Under the pieces are notes generated by a model that saw nothing but the letters and a program-made list of their open reading frames with translations, was not told where the DNA came from and did no database searches. A stretch of 36,591 bases of DNA from Clostridium sp. (lineage in GTDB: Bacteria; Bacillota; Clostridia; Clostridiales; Clostridiaceae). Each line of letters begins with the position of its first letter. Within the stretch, counting starts at the first letter, position 1. The stretch is taken from the NCBI GenBank assembly GCA_031292145.1, contig JARLHR010000256.1:1-36591 (forward strand). Reading direction: 5' to 3'. Below are positions 33,585 through 36,591 of the stretch, one piece after another. A program made the position numbers and the translations under genes.

Positions 33585-34328
33585 CTATATATAATCTTCC
33601 GGCTTATAATTAAGATGCATAACAATTAAACTTACTATCGATAACAAAATCAAAGAAAAAATTATAAGTGTATAATTTTGAAAATTGTTATCATATATAA
33701 CACTAAAGCTCAAATCCAATATCCATTTTATAGGTGATAAATTTGCTATCTTGCTCACCACTTTCCCTAAGCTGTCTACAGGAAAAAACATTCCTGAAAG
33801 CAATGCAAAAACAGTTGCTATATTAGAAAGAATCATGTTAGTCAGCTCTTCTTCCTTTATAATCACACAAACTGCACCACCAATTGCCACTGTAAATAAT
33901 AAAAATGCCCAAAACAATCCAAGCACATATATAAAGTTTTCCCCACCAAAATTAACAAGCCCAAAGTAATTCATTAATGTCATATTTATAGAAACAGTAC
34001 TTATCATAAATAAATATGAACTTAGTATTTTAGACATATAAATTAATACTTTTGAAACTGGTGCATAAGCTATTCTAATATTTCCTTGCCTTAATTTCTT
34101 CTCTAGAAAAGTATTTGGTGTTATCGTAATTGATGTAATTATTATATATATCATCATAGTTACGCCATAATAATCATATGATGTAACTCCTTCTCCACCA
34201 TAAAGACTAGAAAAAATAAAACCAAACAAACCAACTAATAGCCATGGATAAAAAACACAGGCTGTTACAACAACTGGAGTTGTAATTAGATTTCTAAAAT
34301 CTTGTTTAATAAGTTTCCATAATATCAT
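33585..34328 (-). CDS. ABC-2 type transporter permease
   Basis: A 247-residue, six-helix membrane subunit with a short cytoplasmic N-terminus (MILWKLIKQDFRNLITTP), the typical start of ABC-2 permeases. Helices include VVTACVFYPWLLVGLFGFIF and the C-terminal LIIFSLILLSIVSLIVMHL. Its start is 12 nt after the ATPase stop with GTGAGGGAAA as ribosome site, so translation is probably coupled. It has no large outside domain, unlike the second permease, so the exporter is likely a heterodimer of two different permeases plus an ATPase dimer. Confidence 0.87.
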   Translation of the reverse strand: MILWKLIKQDFRNLITTPVVVTACVFYPWLLVGLFGFIFSSLYGGEGVTSYDYYGVTMMIYIIITSITITPNTFLEKKLRQGNIRIAYAPVSKVLIYMSKILSSYLFMISTVSINMTLMNYFGLVNFGGENFIYVLGLFWAFLLFTVAIGGAVCVIIKEEELTNMILSNIATVFALLSGMFFPVDSLGKVVSKIANLSPIKWILDLSFSVIYDNNFQNYTLIIFSLILLSIVSLIVMHLNYKPEDYI

Positions 34329-34340
34329 TTTCCCTCACCT

Positions 34341-35285
34341 CTAATCTCTTAATTTTCTTCCTGTAAGCTTTAGAAATACCATTTCTAAGTTGCCTTCTTC
34401 GCTTGTTATATGGCTTATCTTTATTTTTCTCTCAATTAAGCTTAAAATAATCTTATCCAAATTTTCTATTTCCTTAATTGTGGTTATTCTAAAACAATTA
34501 TCTATAAGCTCTACTTTTTGAATTCCTTCTACTTCATATAAATAATCATATTTAAAGTTATCATTCTTGATAGGATCTATAGATATTTTATAAGTTCTTG
34601 TATTTCTATGGCTTTCCATAAGCTCTGGTATTGTTCCTTCTGCTATCTTATTACCTTTATCCATTATTACTACTCTATCTGCTATTTCTTCAACTTCTTC
34701 CATATAATGAGTTGTATAAATTATAGTTGTTCCATTATCTCTTAAATTCTTAATTGATTCTAATATGTGATTCCTAGATTGAGGGTCAATCCCAACAGTA
34801 GGTTCGTCTAATATTAATATCTTAGGCTTATGAGCTATTGCACAAGCAATATTAAGTCTTCGTTTCATTCCTCCAGAAAAAGTTATTGGTTTGCTATCTT
34901 TTTTATCCTCTAGTCCTACCATTTTTAATGCTTCTAATACAGCATTTCTTAGATTCTTTCCACTTAATCCATATAAAGATGTGAAAAATTCAACATTTTT
35001 ATATGCTGGTATCTCTTCAAATATGGCAAGTTCTTGGGGTACTATGCCAAGCTGTGACTTAATCCATTTTTTATTATCCTTTATATCGGTACCGAAAAAT
35101 TTTATTTCCCCTTCATCATGCTTTAATATAGTTGAAAGTATATTTATTGTAGTGCTCTTTCCTGCACCATTAGGACCTAAAAAGCCTAATATCTCTCCAT
35201 TATATAAATTAAAACTTAATCCATTGACAGCCTTATTTTCCTTATAATACTTTTTTAAATCTTTTACTTCTAATATTGATTCCAT
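34341..35285 (-). CDS. ABC-2 exporter ATP-binding protein (DrrA-like)
   Basis: A 314-residue ATPase that powers the two permeases encoded downstream. Walker A GPNGAGKST is at 37-45, the Q-loop follows at VPQE, the signature FSGGM is at 136-140, Walker B LILDE at 157-161 and the switch His193 in TTHYMEE. The C-terminal extension of about 90 residues after the ATPase core is typical of DrrA-type proteins. I start at the ATG at 35285 because AGAGG lies 8 nt upstream; the frame open to 35294 begins at a GTG overlapping that site. A GAAA-loop palindrome and an inverted-repeat element lie upstream and may control the operon. Confidence 0.93.
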   Translation of the reverse strand: MESILEVKDLKKYYKENKAVNGLSFNLYNGEILGFLGPNGAGKSTTINILSTILKHDEGEIKFFGTDIKDNKKWIKSQLGIVPQELAIFEEIPAYKNVEFFTSLYGLSGKNLRNAVLEALKMVGLEDKKDSKPITFSGGMKRRLNIACAIAHKPKILILDEPTVGIDPQSRNHILESIKNLRDNGTTIIYTTHYMEEVEEIADRVVIMDKGNKIAEGTIPELMESHRNTRTYKISIDPIKNDNFKYDYLYEVEGIQKVELIDNCFRITTIKEIENLDKIILSLIERKIKISHITSEEGNLEMVFLKLTGRKLRD

Positions 35286-35331
35286 AATCATCACCTCTGA
35301 GATTATCGTACTCTCTAGACCTACGCATTGT

Positions 35332-35351
35332 AATCAACCGAAAGGTTGATT
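35332..35351. promoter_or_regulatory. Perfect palindrome upstream of the ABC operon
   Basis: AATCAACC-GAAA-GGTTGATT forms an 8-bp perfect stem; as + strand RNA it would have a GNRA tetraloop. It lies about 47-66 bp before the ATPase start codon, a suitable place for an operator. The -35/-10 boxes around it are not clear. Confidence 0.45.
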
Positions 35352-35368
35352 TCTATAGATGAACAACA

Positions 35369-35432
35369 TAAGGCACGATCAAAAAAATAACAAACAAGCA
35401 TACTTGTCTATTATTTTTTTGATCGCACCTTA
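35369..35432. repeat. Inverted-repeat element, TAAGGCACA family (short copy)
   Basis: A 64-bp near-perfect hairpin. TAAGGCACGATC plus an A-run and AATAACAAACAAG pair with CTTGTCTATTA plus a T-run and GATCGCACCTTA around a 4-nt loop. The ends and the AATAGAC segment match the 9108-9272 copy, but the interior of that copy is absent. Confidence 0.65.
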
Positions 35433-35587
35433 ATAAGCTTACATGTGATTATATTAACTAAGTAACTAATTATCTATATACCCTAAGTACTATCTGAAAT
35501 ACCATATTAAAACTATTTATATACAACTTAAAGACAAAAAGAGCAGTTCAGCTTTGTACAGGAAAGTTTGAAATATAGACAATATTA

Positions 35588-35777
35588 GAAAGGTAGCGAA
35601 CTCTTTTGTGCAGTGTTGCATTTAGAATATTGCGGTAGGTATTTCGTCATTAGAAGTTGTTCCAAAATGCTAGTTCAAAGTTTACCTTTGAGGCTAGCAT
35701 TTTGGGCACAACTTCTAATGTTAGAAATCCACCGCAATATTCTATAGCAACCGAAACAACAGAATCCACTACCTTTC
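35588..35777. repeat. Long-hairpin intergenic repeat, copy E (divergent outer arms)
   Basis: A 190-bp near-palindrome with ends GAAAGGTAG (35588) and CTACCTTTC (35777). Middle arms TAGAATATTGCGGT and ACCGCAATATTCTA pair. The inner stem AGAAGTTGTTCCAAAATGCT pairs with AGCATTTTGGGCACAACTTC and is nearly identical to copy B, while the outer arms belong to a different subfamily. The right flank TTTCGGTTA continues as in copy B, and the argS stop codon follows at 35791. Positions 35433-35587 show nothing else. Confidence 0.75.
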
Positions 35778-35790
35778 GGTTAGTTCTTTA

Positions 35791-36591
35791 TTACATTTTT
35801 TCAGGCACTTCCATACCTAATAAGTCTAGTGCAGTTTCTAAAATATTTACAGTTAATGATAATAAATTAAGCCAAGAAATCTTCTTTTCTTTATTTTCTT
35901 CTGTTAATATTCTATTTTCATGATAGAATCTATTGAATAAATTTGAAATCTCATAAATATATTCACATAATCTGTTAGGTGCTTTATCCCTAAATGCGCC
36001 TTCAACTATTTCAGTGAATCTTACAAACGCAAGCATTAAATCTCTTTCAACATCAGTAGCTGGTAACTCTATAGCACTTGCAAAATCTCCAAGTTCCTCC
36101 TTAGCTTTATTAAGGACAGACTTAATTCTAACTGCAGTATATAAAATATATGGTCCTGTATTTCCTTCAAATGAAGAGAATTTATCAATATCAAATATAT
36201 AATCTTTTGTAGGTATATTAGATAAATCTCCGTATTTTAATGCAGCTAAGCCAACTATTCTTGCAATTTCATCGCCTTCTTCAGCTGATATTCTATCGTT
36301 GTTCTCAAATCTTTCTTCAACATTCTCTTTTATTATAGAGATAAGGTCTTGAAGTCTCATAACTCCACCTTCTCTCGTTTTAAAAGGCTTTCCATCCTTA
36401 CCATTCATAGTTCCAAAACCAACAAATTCAAATTTCAATTCATCTGAAACTATTTTAGTCTTCCTTGCACATCTGAAAACTTGCTCAATATGTAATCCTT
36501 GACGTTTATCAATTACATATATTATTTCATTTGGGTTATAATCTTTAACTCTTTCAATTATAGTCGCTAAATCAGTTGTTCCATATAGTGA
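35791..36591 (-). CDS. argS: Arginyl-tRNA synthetase, C-terminal part (runs off the window)
   Basis: Charges tRNA-Arg with arginine. The last 266 residues are visible and the frame stays open to the right edge, so the N-terminal part (with the HIGH-type motif) is outside. The first residues in the window read SLYGTTDLATIIERVKDYN, followed by YVIDKRQGLHIEQVFR and FVGFGTMNGKDGKPFKTREG, the class I ArgRS region around the KMSKS-equivalent, which normally has a poor match in ArgRS. Then follows the DALR-type anticodon-binding helical domain ending LDLLGMEVPEKM, the usual ArgRS C-terminus. The internal TTG near 36438 is not a start. Hairpin repeat E begins 13 nt after the stop codon. Confidence 0.96.
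   Translation of the reverse strand, partial: SLYGTTDLATIIERVKDYNPNEIIYVIDKRQGLHIEQVFRCARKTKIVSDELKFEFVGFGTMNGKDGKPFKTREGGVMRLQDLISIIKENVEERFENNDRISAEEGDEIARIVGLAALKYGDLSNIPTKDYIFDIDKFSSFEGNTGPYILYTAVRIKSVLNKAKEELGDFASAIELPATDVERDLMLAFVRFTEIVEGAFRDKAPNRLCEYIYEISNLFNRFYHENRILTEENKEKKISWLNLLSLTVNILETALDLLGMEVPEKM

Noticed and set aside
20266-35923. Two + strand ORFs (20266-20463 and 35657-35923) that share the peptide EASILGTTS
   Set aside because: The shared peptide comes from the shared hairpin DNA; the frames differ outside it, lack ribosome sites and run into argS or end at the telA border. They are translated repeats rather than genes.
1-36591. CRISPR array, tRNA/rRNA genes, known riboswitches
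   Set aside because: No evenly spaced direct repeats, no cloverleaf with CCA-type context and no recognised aptamer core were seen; the repeats present are inverted, not direct.

Overview
The window looks like chromosomal DNA of a low-GC, spore-forming, fermentative Firmicute, most probably a Clostridium of the solvent- or acid-forming group (C. beijerinckii-like; this is inferred from codon bias, AT-rich spacers and gene content, not from a database match). One gene (galM) is on the + strand. Every other gene I can support is on the - strand, so the map reads most naturally from right to left.

Layout from left to right. Positions 1-7.6 kb hold a sugar-use pair: a mutarotase (galM, +) facing a very large secreted arabinan/arabinoxylan-type enzyme (-) with two GH43 modules, several binding modules and a cell-wall-binding tail. 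The two share a bidirectional terminator. galM has an AraR-like palindrome over its -35 box, and the GH43 gene has a cre-like site over its -35 box. From 8.1 to 12.2 kb there is a Cof-type HAD phosphatase and two tandem paralogous L,D-transpeptidases. Next come a CheV chemotaxis coupling protein (12.5-13.5 kb), a LysR regulator with a 4-hydroxybutyrate dehydrogenase (13.8-15.9 kb) and a catabolic acetolactate synthase (16.4-18.0 kb). From 18.3 to 24.2 kb there are a LURP-one/YxjI-like protein, an APH-fold kinase, a TelA/XpaC pair and a membrane-anchored esterase. From 24.3 to 27.2 kb lie a CotF-like coat protein, a Mn-catalase/CotJC-like protein, thiol peroxidase and thioredoxin reductase. After an M29 aminopeptidase comes a MalT-like LuxR regulator with a DUF434-type protein (29.0-32.3 kb). 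The window ends with an ABC-2 export operon (32.6-35.3 kb) and the 3' part of argS, which runs off the right edge.

The most unusual content is between the genes. One family of long hairpins (about 185-240 bp; 7.9, 16.0, 20.2 and 35.6 kb, plus a 58-bp minimal copy at 32.5 kb) shares an inner stem with the same asymmetric bulges, and the two arms change together from copy to copy. Every copy lies just 3' of a stop codon on the - strand, and in two copies the shared sequence runs right up to the stop codon. A second family carries TAAGGCACAATC-type terminal inverted repeats (7.35, 9.1 and 35.4 kb, plus a lone end at 21.6 kb). Related short palindromes are nested around 9.0-9.33 kb. These look like non-autonomous mobile or structured-RNA repeats that prefer gene ends, and they are my best candidates for something undescribed.

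Several start codons were moved from the longest ORF to a downstream codon with a good Shine-Dalgarno sequence; each case is explained. No tRNA, rRNA, CRISPR array, transposase gene or known riboswitch was recognised.
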